Source of the DNA: Actinomadura viridilutea
GTDB lineage: Bacteria; Actinomycetota; Actinomycetes; Streptosporangiales; Streptosporangiaceae
Direction of reading: 5' to 3'
NCBI GenBank assembly: GCA_003001795.1
Contig: PVNI01000031.1
Span: 1 to 37,627, forward strand
DNA: 37,627 nt
In this document: piece after piece, positions 1 to 6,839 of the stretch
How the letters are laid out: each line of letters begins with the position of its first letter
Numbering within the stretch: position 1 is the stretch's first letter
Program-made: the position numbers and the translations under genes
Notes under the pieces: generated by a model
The model's database searches: none
What the model saw: the letters and a program-made list of their open reading frames with translations, nothing else
Told to the model about the DNA's origin: nothing

Positions 1-348
1 GGACTCACGGGCTTGCACGACGAGTTCGTTGAGCTCGTCGATGGCTTCGAACATCCGATCCACGTCGGCCACCCGCAGCCGATCCAACCGGATGTTGTTG
101 TCCCGTCTGGTTCTGACTTGCCCGTGCGTGTGAGACCCATAGGGCGGCGACGTCAGCACCAGCGCGACCCTGCCTCGCAGTTCAGCGAACACAGCGGTGA
201 TGTTGCGCACATCACCGCACACCACCCGTGCCGTCCCCGTCGCGATCGCAGGAGAAAGGTCGCAACTCAGAGATATAGGCGAGACGATCGACGGAGTCCA
301 ACGGTATCTGTCTGGCTCTCGTCCGAGCTGTGTGGCCGACCTCGGCAT
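1..348 (-). pseudogene. DNA methylase / tyrosine-recombinase chimera, cut by window edge
   Basis: Read on the minus strand, an open frame runs off the left edge. Its middle part (about 250 down to 120) reads ATGTARVVCGD, then ALVLTSPPYG. TSPPY is the catalytic motif IV of amino-type DNA methyltransferases, and the surrounding text resembles the C-terminal half of actinobacterial DNA methylases. In the same frame, from about position 90 to 1, it becomes IRLDRLRVADVDRMFEAIDE, which resembles the SAM-like core-binding domain of phage-type tyrosine integrases rather than a methylase. The upstream methylase domain with the AdoMet-binding motif is absent. The ATG at 348 is only the first available start, and the sequence between 348 and about 270 is not convincing protein. 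I read this as a recombination scar. The family assignments rest on remembered motifs, and the gene continues outside the window. Confidence 0.5.
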
Positions 349-560
349 CCTGGCCGTCCTCCTGCAGCGGAGGCGCCTACCGGCCCTGCGCCTCTCGGGA
401 CCTCGCGATCCCGATCTTTCGAGGGCCGGAAGGCCGCCTTCCGCGCTGAGCCGAAGGCATTCGTTGGCGGCCGGAGAGCCGAGATCGGATCAAGCTCTCA
501 GCGTCCGTGCGCAGCGATGCGCGGGCGACGGGCTGCGGTTCCCCCGCCGCCGCTGGTGGT

Positions 561-1628
561 TCAGTCGGGAATGACTCCGCTGTCCACCCCGATGGGAGCC
601 GTACCGACGGTGACGGTTCCGGTCACCGTGTTCGTCGCCGTACTTATGACCGACACGTCGTTCGAGCCGGTGTTGGCGACGTAGACGCGGGTACCGCCTG
701 GAGTGACCGCCACCCCGCGGGGTACGGTGCCGACGGTGACGGTATCGGTCACCGTGTTCGTCGACGTGCTGATCACCGACACGGAGCCCGAGCCGGCGTT
801 GGCGACGTAGACGCGGGTACCGCCCGGGGTGACCTCCACCCCCTGCGGACCGGCGCCGACGGTGACGGTATCGGTCACCGTGTTCGTCGACGTGCTGATC
901 ACCGACACGGAGCCCGAGCTGAAGTTGGTGACGTAGACGCGGGTACCACCCGGCGTAACCGCCAGCCGAGTGGGATCCACCCCGACGGGGACGGTGGTGG
1001 TCACGGTGTTGGTCGCCGTGCTGATCACCGACACGTCGTCCGAGTCGGTGTTGGCGACGTAGACGCGGGTACCACCCGGCGTGACGTCCACCCCGTTAGG
1101 AGCGTCACCTACAGGGATGGTGGCGCTCACCGTGTTGGTCGAGGTGTCGATTACCGACACGCTGTCCCCGACGCCGTTGGTCACGTAGACGCGCGTACCA
1201 CCCGGAGTGACTGCCACTCCCTGGGGACCGTCGCCAACGGGGATCGTGGCGATCACCGTGTTGGTCGACGTATTGATCACCGACACGTTGTCTGAGTTGA
1301 AGTTGGCGACGTAGACCCGCGTGCCGCCCGGAGTGATCGCCAGTCCTTGGGGACCGTCACCGACGTTGATCGTGGCCGTCACGGTGTTGGTCGAGGTGTC
1401 GATCACCGACACATTGTCCGAGCCGAGGTTGGCGACGTAGGTGACCTGCTGCCGCTGCGTGGCGGTCGTGGCCGGGGCCGGCGCGGCCATCGCCATCGTC
1501 ATTCCGGCCAGAACGGCCACGGCGACCAGCAGGCGCCTGAGACCGGACCGCCATCCCCGCCGGCGGAGACGGCCTGACGATGCGGAGCGGGGCACCCCGC
1601 CCGCTTTCCTGATCGAAGGGGTCACCAT
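561..1628 (-). CDS. Secreted YVTN-type beta-propeller repeat protein
   Basis: A 355-residue protein. The ATG at 1628 is chosen because a strong AAAGGAGG ribosome site lies 6 bases upstream; the frame could extend to 1742 without one. Residues about 24-57 form an export signal: arginines, then LLVAVAVLAG and an Ala/Pro-rich cleavage region. The rest is seven units of 42 residues. Each opens with YVAN or YVTN, continues with VSVI(D/N/S)T(S/A)TNTV, and ends GGTRV. This is the surface-layer/YVTN beta-propeller repeat family, and seven units would close a seven-bladed propeller. The stop comes after a short eighth-unit start (GVDSGVIPD). Such proteins are extracellular and often bind partners or carbohydrate; no catalytic residues are visible. 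It stands alone, with about 240 bp of AT-richer DNA upstream. The repeat identity is clear; the function is not known. Confidence 0.85.
   Translation of the reverse strand: MVTPSIRKAGGVPRSASSGRLRRRGWRSGLRRLLVAVAVLAGMTMAMAAPAPATTATQRQQVTYVANLGSDNVSVIDTSTNTVTATINVGDGPQGLAITPGGTRVYVANFNSDNVSVINTSTNTVIATIPVGDGPQGVAVTPGGTRVYVTNGVGDSVSVIDTSTNTVSATIPVGDAPNGVDVTPGGTRVYVANTDSDDVSVISTATNTVTTTVPVGVDPTRLAVTPGGTRVYVTNFSSGSVSVISTSTNTVTDTVTVGAGPQGVEVTPGGTRVYVANAGSGSVSVISTSTNTVTDTVTVGTVPRGVAVTPGGTRVYVANTGSNDVSVISTATNTVTGTVTVGTAPIGVDSGVIPD
567..1445 (-). repeat. Seven tandem 126-bp repeats coding the propeller blades
   Basis: The coding sequence is built of about seven direct repeats with an exact period of 126 bases. 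For example, GACGTAGACGCGGGTACC occurs at 678 and again at 804. Units are highly similar in DNA as well as protein, so they have either expanded recently or been homogenised by gene conversion. The number of units can therefore change by recombination. Confidence 0.8.
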
Positions 1629-1867
1629 GGAGACCTCCTTTGTGGTAGGACAAATTGTTTGTACTCTTCGAATTGCACTTGGCCATAGCTGATCTACCAA
1701 AAGCGGATCATAATTTGGGCCAATCGTGTAGACATATGACACTTAACAGATATCGCCAGACAATCAGCATATTGAGAACAGTGGGGACATAATCGAGTGG
1801 ATCAATCTCCCTCGATCGGTGGGACGACCTGGTGGCCGAGAGGCCTCGCATGACGGGACAAGCACGG

Positions 1868-2509
1868 TCATGGCCCCGGCCGTCGCGCGCGATCTGTCAG
1901 GTGAACATTGTTCTCGGGAGGGCCCATGACGTAGGCGGGCTTGAACAAGCCGATCACACGAAAGATCGGGAAGACGACCATGTTCATGAACCACCTCGCT
2001 GCGGGGCCCGGGTCACCGAGGTCGGTCCCGCCGGTGAGCCCTGGGTTGTAGGTGAGGACCGTGATGCCGCGTTCCCGTAGGTCAGGGGAATCCGCCAGGG
2101 AGCGGGCGGTGAGGATGTTGCAGAGTTTCGAGGCGGCATTGGCGCGCATGCCGTCACCGAACCGGGACTTGGGCGGGTGGGCGAGCTTCTCGGGCTCGAG
2201 GGTCTTGGGCGCCAGGGGTGTGATCGACGGGTCGTGGGTGTCGCTGGTCGTGAAGATCACCCGCGCGTGGTCGGCGAGATGCGGCTCCAGGAGACGGGCC
2301 AGCAGGTAGTGGGCGAGGTGGTTGACGCCGAAGGTGGTCTCGAAGCCGTCGGCGGTCCGTCCGTGCTGGTTCCTGGACAGGGTGGCGGCGTTGAGGACCA
2401 GCGCGTCGATGGGCGTCCCGCCGAGCCGGGAGGTCACTGCGGAGGCGAACTCGCGGACGCTGTCGAGCAAGGCGAGATCCAGCGGGAGCGTTTCGACGCC
2501 GGCAGGCAC
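1868..2509 (-). pseudogene. Truncated short-chain dehydrogenase/reductase
   Basis: A 213-residue frame beginning at a GTG. It matches the middle and C-terminal parts of SDR enzymes of the retinol-dehydrogenase/protochlorophyllide-reductase type: DLALLDSVREFA, VLNAA (the NNAG strand), then GFETTFGVNHLAHYLL and VIFTTSDTHD. Two essential parts are missing. The N-terminal TGxxxGIG cofactor loop is absent, because an in-frame TGA lies about 13 codons upstream of the GTG. The catalytic YxxxK reads NAASK, with Asn in place of Tyr. The C-terminus (VHLTDRARRPGP) also departs from the family. No partner gene is adjacent. I take it as a decaying fragment that cannot be an active oxidoreductase; a non-catalytic protein is the less likely alternative. 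Confidence 0.65.
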
Positions 2510-2625
2510 GACTCGTCCGCTGCCGCGGGCGCGAGGTAGGGCTCAGGCCGAGTCTGCGAGCATCGCCCACGGCGGGTCAGGCCGCGCGGCTTGTCGATGA
2601 TCAGCACCAGAAGAACACCCACCAG

Positions 2626-2658
2626 CAGGGTCAGGATTCAAGTCCCTGACGGCGCACC
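2626..2658 (+). other. tRNA 3'-end-like sequence, possible attachment-site relic
   Basis: The stretch contains GGATTCAAGTCCCTGACGGC followed by GCACC, which looks like a tRNA T-arm and 3' acceptor strand: a TTCAAGT loop flanked by CAGGA and CCCTG, with only one mismatch. No D-arm or anticodon arm is present upstream, so it is not a functional tRNA gene. Integrative elements of actinomycetes commonly insert in tRNA 3' ends and leave such a copy as an att site, with the integrase gene ending just beside it. An integrase relic does end about 100 bp away. Confidence 0.4.
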
Positions 2659-2679
2659 GGCAGCACGCAGGGCATTCGC

Positions 2680-2709
2680 AAAAAACGCCGCGGATGCCCA
2701 GCGGCGTTT
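2680..2709 (-). terminator. Rho-independent terminator, minus strand
   Basis: A perfect 9-bp inverted repeat, AAACGCCGC (2683-2691) and GCGGCGTTT (2701-2709), with a 9-base loop. Read on the minus strand, the stem is followed by a run of six T (2685 down to 2680), the classic intrinsic terminator layout. It would end transcripts from the integrase relic or from the aldo/keto reductase at 3016. Confidence 0.7.
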
Positions 2710-2739
2710 ATGCACCGCTTCGTCCCCCTGGCAGCTCCA

Positions 2740-2930
2740 TGGCTGCTCGCCGTCCCGACGGCCGCAGCGTCTGCTGTCGTACCCGGCGGCCAGCAGGAAC
2801 GACGCCGCACCATGTCGCAGATCGTGCAGCCGGATCGCCAGCAGCAGCGGCTCCAAATGCGCCCGTTGCGGGTCGGTCAGTCGAACCGTCTCGTCATCGC
2901 CAGGCCGGCCGCGAGGTCTCCGGTTCAGGG
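2740..2930 (-). pseudogene. Phage-type tyrosine integrase, C-terminal relic
   Basis: On the minus strand the frame reads IRLHDLRHGAASFLLAAGYD (about 2838-2779). This matches the conserved box of tyrosine recombinases in which the catalytic His and Arg of HxxR sit (HDLR). Upstream, DDETVRLTDPQRAHLEPLLL is joined in the same frame, but the preceding catalytic domain and the downstream active-site tyrosine region cannot be followed, so only a fragment survives. It ends next to the tRNA-end-like sequence at 2626, as integrase genes do in integrated elements. It cannot come from the same gene copy as the integrase-like piece at 1-110, because the order on the minus strand is wrong (C-terminal part upstream of N-terminal part). 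Confidence 0.6.
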
Positions 2931-3015
2931 TTGTTGTTGGTCGAGATCCGTCTCCCGGAGACCTCGCTGCGTTCGGTTCACACCGCGCCGACGATCAGCC
3001 CACTTCGCAACACGC

Positions 3016-3912
3016 CTAGAAGGTCGGGGCGCTCAGGTGGCGGACGTTCTTGAGAGCGGCCAGGTCGTCGTCGTCCAACGCGATGCTGCCAGCGGCCACG
3101 TTCTCCTCAAGGTGGGCGACCGAGCTCGTGCCGGGGATCAGCAGCATGCGTTCGTAGTGGGCCAGCAGCCATGCCAGGGCGACCTGGGAGGACGAGACGT
3201 TGTGCTTGGCCGCCACCGAGGCGATCACCGGTTCGTCCGCGAGGGCCTGCGGGCCGCCGGTGAACGCCGAACCGAGCGGATAGTACGGGACGTAGGCGAT
3301 GCCGTGCTCGCGGCACAGATCGAGGACCGGCTCGTCCTCGCGGTTCCCGATGCCGTACGCGTTCTGCACCGCGGCGATCGGAGTGATGTCGAGGGCCGTC
3401 TTGAGGTCGTCGACCGAGGCCGTGGACAGGCCGATGAGGCCGAGCTTGCCCTCGTCGCGCAGCTCGGTCAGGGTGCCGAGCTGATCGGCGAGCGGCACGG
3501 GGTCCGGCCCGCCGCCTCCGACGCCCAGCCGCATGTACACGAGGTCGATCCGCTCGAGCCGCAGCGTGCGCAGGTCCTGCTCGGAGGTCGCCCGGAGCTG
3601 CTCTGGGCGGGAGGCGCGGACCCAGGCGCCCGTCTCATCGCGGGCGCCGCCGACCTTCGTCGCGATGACGAGGTCGTCCGGGTAGGGGCGCAGCACCTCG
3701 GCGATGAGTTCGTTGACGACGTCGGGGCCGTAGACCTGCGCCGTGTCGATGTGGTTGACGCCGAGTTCGACGACACGACGCAGGACGGCACGGGCCGCGT
3801 CCGGGTCCTTGGGCGGTCCGAACACCCCCGGACCGGCGAGCTGCATCGCACCGAACCCGATGCGTCGAACGGTCTTGTCACCAAGGGACGCAGTCTGCTC
3901 GATCGTTGCCAT
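3016..3912 (-). CDS. Aldo/keto reductase
   Basis: A 298-residue (alpha/beta)8-barrel oxidoreductase that would reduce aldehydes or ketones with NADPH in the cytoplasm. The ATG at 3912 is preferred because the preceding 25 codons of the open frame are not family-like. The catalytic Asp and Tyr are seen in HIDTAQVYG (D56, Y61) and the Lys in IATKVG (K86). The usual catalytic His, expected in the strand after IDLVY, is replaced by MRLG, a substitution that occurs in some AKR branches. The C-terminal cofactor segment LIPGTSSVAHLEEN is intact, and the length is normal for the family. It is divergent from an XRE regulator at 4016, a pairing common in actinomycetes, so that regulator probably controls it. 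The natural substrate cannot be told. Confidence 0.88.
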   Translation of the reverse strand: MATIEQTASLGDKTVRRIGFGAMQLAGPGVFGPPKDPDAARAVLRRVVELGVNHIDTAQVYGPDVVNELIAEVLRPYPDDLVIATKVGGARDETGAWVRASRPEQLRATSEQDLRTLRLERIDLVYMRLGVGGGGPDPVPLADQLGTLTELRDEGKLGLIGLSTASVDDLKTALDITPIAAVQNAYGIGNREDEPVLDLCREHGIAYVPYYPLGSAFTGGPQALADEPVIASVAAKHNVSSSQVALAWLLAHYERMLLIPGTSSVAHLEENVAAGSIALDDDDLAALKNVRHLSAPTF

Positions 3913-4015
3913 GGCTCGACTATCTGGCCCGCGCGCAGCCTTCAACCAGAGGTGGCGGCTTCCTGGGACGCACAGTCCTACCCTCATCGGCGCGTCCGGC
4001 GCCTACCGTTGAACC
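3913..4015. promoter_or_regulatory. Divergent promoter region
   Basis: A 103-bp gap between two divergently read genes must hold both promoters. For the plus-strand regulator, TACCGT (4004-4009) ends 6 bases before the ATG at 4016 and no ribosome site is present, which suggests a leaderless transcript. No clear operator palindrome was found. Confidence 0.45.
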
Positions 4016-4933
4016 ATGACCAAGAACGGCGAGCTGCGGGAGTTCCTGCGCTCCCGGCGGGCGCGGCTTCGGCCCGAGGACGTGGGCATCCAGACCGACG
4101 GCCGGCGCCGCGTCCCGGGACTGCGTCGCGAGGAGGTCGCGATGCTGGCCGGCGTGAGCCTGGACTACTACACGCGCCTTGAGCAGGGCCGCCGGAATCT
4201 GCAGCCATCCGACCAGGTGCTCGACGCGATCGCGCGCGCACTGCGGCTGGCCGAGGTCGAACGGCTGTACCTGCACAACCTCGTCCGTTCGACGGTCGCC
4301 GTGTCCGAGCCGGCCGAGCCGCGTCTCGCGCCCCTGGGCGCGGGCACGCGGGTGATGCTCGACGCCCTCGGCATTCCCGCGATCATCGTGGACGTGCGCG
4401 GCGACGTCCACGCGGTGAACCGGCTGGGACGCGCGCTGCTGCCCGGCCTCGAACCGGGGGCGAGTCACCTGCGCTGGCTGTTCCTGGATCCCGCGACGCG
4501 CGACCTGTTGACCGACTGGGAGATGATGGCGCGCGTGAGCGTCGGCGTCCTGCGCGAGGCCGCGGCCCGCTACCCGCGCGACCGGCGACTGCACGCGCTG
4601 ATCGGCGAGCTGTCCGTCGCCAGTCCCGAGTTCCGCAACTGGTGGGCCGACCACGAGGTCGAGACGCGGTGCCAAGGTCCCAAGCGGTTCCGTCACCCCG
4701 TCGTCGGCGAACTCACCTTGCACGTTGAGGCGCTGCAGCTCCAGGACAGGGAGCGCTGGGTGTACGCCTACTCGGCGGAACCCGGGTCTCCCTCCGCAGA
4801 GGCCCTGCGCCTCCTCGGCACGTGGGCCGCGACCGAGGACACCACTCCCGAAGCAGCGCCTCGTCCACCGGACGGTCACTCCGTGAGGATGGGCGGGGTG
4901 GTGAAGAACGGGCGCAGCTCCACCCACTCGTGA
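4016..4933 (+). CDS. XRE-family regulator with MmyB-like ligand-binding domain
   Basis: A 305-residue DNA-binding protein. Residues about 1-80 are a helix-turn-helix of the kind with RRVPGLRREEVAMLAGVS followed by YYTRLEQGR, the signature of the MmyB/SCO-type XRE regulators. Residues about 105-275 match the MmyB-like ligand-binding domain (MLDALGIPAIIVDVRGDVHA, then NWWADHEVETR and LHVEALQL). That domain is related to PAS folds and is thought to bind fatty-acid-like or other small molecules. The length is typical. The gene is divergent from the aldo/keto reductase at 3016, which is its likely target. No ribosome site is visible, so a leaderless start is probable. The role as repressor or activator is not shown by the sequence. 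Confidence 0.9.
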   Translation: MTKNGELREFLRSRRARLRPEDVGIQTDGRRRVPGLRREEVAMLAGVSLDYYTRLEQGRRNLQPSDQVLDAIARALRLAEVERLYLHNLVRSTVAVSEPAEPRLAPLGAGTRVMLDALGIPAIIVDVRGDVHAVNRLGRALLPGLEPGASHLRWLFLDPATRDLLTDWEMMARVSVGVLREAAARYPRDRRLHALIGELSVASPEFRNWWADHEVETRCQGPKRFRHPVVGELTLHVEALQLQDRERWVYAYSAEPGSPSAEALRLLGTWAATEDTTPEAAPRPPDGHSVRMGGVVKNGRSSTHS

Positions 4934-4990
4934 ATCGGCCTGCCGCCTGTACCGGGCGTGGCCGAAAGACCCCATGAACTGTGGGGGGCT

Positions 4991-5661
4991 TCAGGACTGG
5001 GTCGGTGCACCGACTCTAAGAGTGATGTCCTGGCCGTCGGCGCCGTCGCCGAGTGGGACGACCTCGCGGAGGTCGTCGATCCACAGGTCGGCGGGGAGCT
5101 GGGAGCGCTCGACCGTGGTGAGGACGGCGACCACCCGAGCCCCCGCGGCGGTGCCCGCGGCGACCCCGGCGGGCGAATCCTCGAAGACCACGCAGTCTGC
5201 GGGGTCGACCCCGAGTGCACGGCCGCGGTCAGGTAACCCTCCGGATGCGGCTTCCCCTCGCGCACGTCGTCCGCGGAGATCACAACGCGGGGCTCGGGCA
5301 GGCCTGCGGCCCGCAGCCTGTTGCGCACGAGGGTTCCGCTGCCGGAGGTGACGACAGCCCAGCGGTCTGCGGGGAGCCCGTCGAGCAGCCGCCGCGCTCC
5401 CGGCACCTCCTCGAGACCGTCCAGTTCGAGCAGCTCACGCTCCTCCAGGAGCCGCGCCTCCTCGTCCGCGTCGAGCCAGGGCGCCACCATCCGGACGAGC
5501 TCGACGTCACGGCGTCCGCGAGACAGCTCGACGGTCTTCTGCGTATCCAGTCCATGATTGGCGGCCCACTCCCCCAGAATCCGGTCGCTCACCCGCTGGG
5601 AGTGCACGAGAACTCCGTCGCAGTCGAACAGGACACCTGCACACCGCAGGGTCGAGTACAT
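4991..5661 (-). pseudogene. HAD-family phosphatase (beta-phosphoglucomutase-like), frameshifted
   Basis: The first part, from the ATG at 5661, holds HAD motif I (VLFDCDGVLVHS), motif II (AVVTSGSG) and the motif III lysine (VREGKPHPEGYL). Near position 5221 the frame is lost. The correct continuation, CVVFEDSPAGVAAG then VVAVLTTVERSQLPADLWID (motif IV acidic pair ED), is in another frame that ends at 4991. Restoring one G next to 5221-5222 (GGCC to GGGCC on the plus strand) joins the two frames without loss, giving about 223 residues, normal for the family. So the damage is one missing base. It could be a true young mutation or a sequencing error in a homopolymer. An intact enzyme would dephosphorylate a sugar phosphate or similar metabolite in the cytoplasm. 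Confidence 0.85.
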
Positions 5662-6362
5662 CGGCCTCCCCTTCTTCACCCCTCCTCGAAGACCGCCAGG
5701 ATGACTACGGTTGCGGCCCGTGTCAACACTTCTCTGAGCTGGGGATATGGCAACGCCCTGCACTTCGCGTGCTTTCACCTTGGCCACGCACGCGGACGAA
5801 TGCAAAGTTCATCTTCTTTTTGTTCGCCACGAGTTTTGCCACTACACCTCGTCCCGCGAGGACGATATGGCTGTATTTCTGCGGCCTATCACTGGAACTG
5901 CCCCTGGCTTGGCAACGTGCTTAACGGTCCGTGCGCTGCGCAGCGGTCTTGTGATGCGCGGTTCGCCGCGAGTTGACCAAGGCCGAGCGAGCCATGCTGG
6001 AGCAGTTGCCGTCCGGGATCGGAACTGGTGTCCGTGCTCGGATAACGGCGAGTCTGGAACGGGAGGGGCCATATTTCAGTCCGCGGTGGCCTGACGGGAG
6101 GGGTCGAACGGTATGCGCGCTGGGCGTGGCTGCTGCCGCGCGGCGGCCGCATCCGGCGGCTGCCCGGCCTGCTGGGCAGGTGGCCGCTGCCCGGCACCCG
6201 CCCGCCCCTCCGGTTCACAGCGTCCGCGCCTGGTGGCGGGCGGCCGCGCCGCGAGCTCGCGAGAGCGGATTCTGCAGCGCGTGCGCGAGGCGCGTGCCAG
6301 CCTCATCGCGGTGCCTTCTGGAGACTAGGCAGGGCCGCTGCCGAGTTCGTATCGGTCCCTTG
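5662..6362. other. 701 bp without a recognisable gene
   Basis: Several open frames cross this stretch, but none has convincing composition or a known motif. The part at 5760-5960 is less GC-rich than its surroundings. The frame beginning TKAERAMLEQLP at 5973 is faintly like a transposase N-terminus but too weak to call. Possibly decayed DNA between the HAD gene and the end of the hydrogenase operon. Confidence 0.4.
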
Positions 6363-6839
6363 TCACGCCATGTCCCTGCCTCCGTGAGGTGTCCGTCGAC
6401 GGGCTAGGAGGGTCGCGATCCGCTCCGCGACCGTTTCGACGGCGGCGGCGACGGGAGGTGTCAGCTCGCAGCCCCAGCCGAACTGGGCTCCTTCGATGGC
6501 GAGGACGCGCAGCTCCTTGGGCATCCGGTCCATCGCCCGGCCCAGCGCCACGGCTTCGCCCAGGCCCAGTGTGTGGCTGCTCGCGGACCCACCAGAACGG
6601 GGCACGGCGTCGGGTCCGGTCTCGTGGACTCGTCCGGGACGGGACGGCTCGGCGCGCACGGCGTCGACGACGATCGCAAGGTCGGCGCCGGCCCACAGTT
6701 CGATGAGCCGCGCGGGTTCCCCGTCGGTCACCGCCAGCGTCACCCCGTCCGGCGTCCGCCCGCGCAGCGCCTCCACCACGGCGGGGCCCGCGCCGTCGTC
6801 TCGGCGGAACCGGTCGCCGACTCCGATCACGATGGTCAT
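6363..6839 (-). CDS. NiFe-hydrogenase maturation protease
   Basis: A 158-residue endopeptidase of the HyaD/HybD/HycI family. After nickel insertion, these enzymes clip a short tail from the large subunit so that the active site can close. Motifs: GVGDRFRRDDGAG near the N-terminus (family GxGNxxxxDDGxG), DGEPARLIELW with the metal-binding acidic residue, VVDAVRAE, and SSHTLGLGEAVAL with the metal-binding His. Its ATG overlaps the TGA of the large-subunit gene by ATGA, so the two are translationally coupled. It is the last gene of the hydrogenase operon and its presumed substrate is the protein encoded just before it. The other maturation factors (HypA-F) are not in the window and must be elsewhere. 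Confidence 0.9.
   Translation of the reverse strand: MTIVIGVGDRFRRDDGAGPAVVEALRGRTPDGVTLAVTDGEPARLIELWAGADLAIVVDAVRAEPSRPGRVHETGPDAVPRSGGSASSHTLGLGEAVALGRAMDRMPKELRVLAIEGAQFGWGCELTPPVAAAVETVAERIATLLARRRTPHGGRDMA

Noticed and set aside
567..1445. Regular repeats considered as a CRISPR array
   Set aside because: Units are 126 bp, contiguous, coding, and have no unique spacers.
507..1577. Plus-strand frames rich in DHRH/GVGDVDAG repeats
   Set aside because: They are antisense shadows of the YVTN repeat gene. The repeat pattern comes from the 126-bp units and the composition is not natural.
1..2930. The two integrase-like pieces as halves of one split gene
   Set aside because: On the minus strand the C-terminal piece lies upstream of the N-terminal piece, so they cannot be one gene interrupted by an insertion without a further rearrangement.
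2710..4182. 490-codon plus-strand frame
   Set aside because: It is antisense to the integrase relic and aldo/keto reductase and runs into the XRE gene. It has no family features.
5973..6094. TKAERAMLEQLP text as a transposase N-terminus
   Set aside because: The resemblance is limited to a few residues and no DDE region follows.
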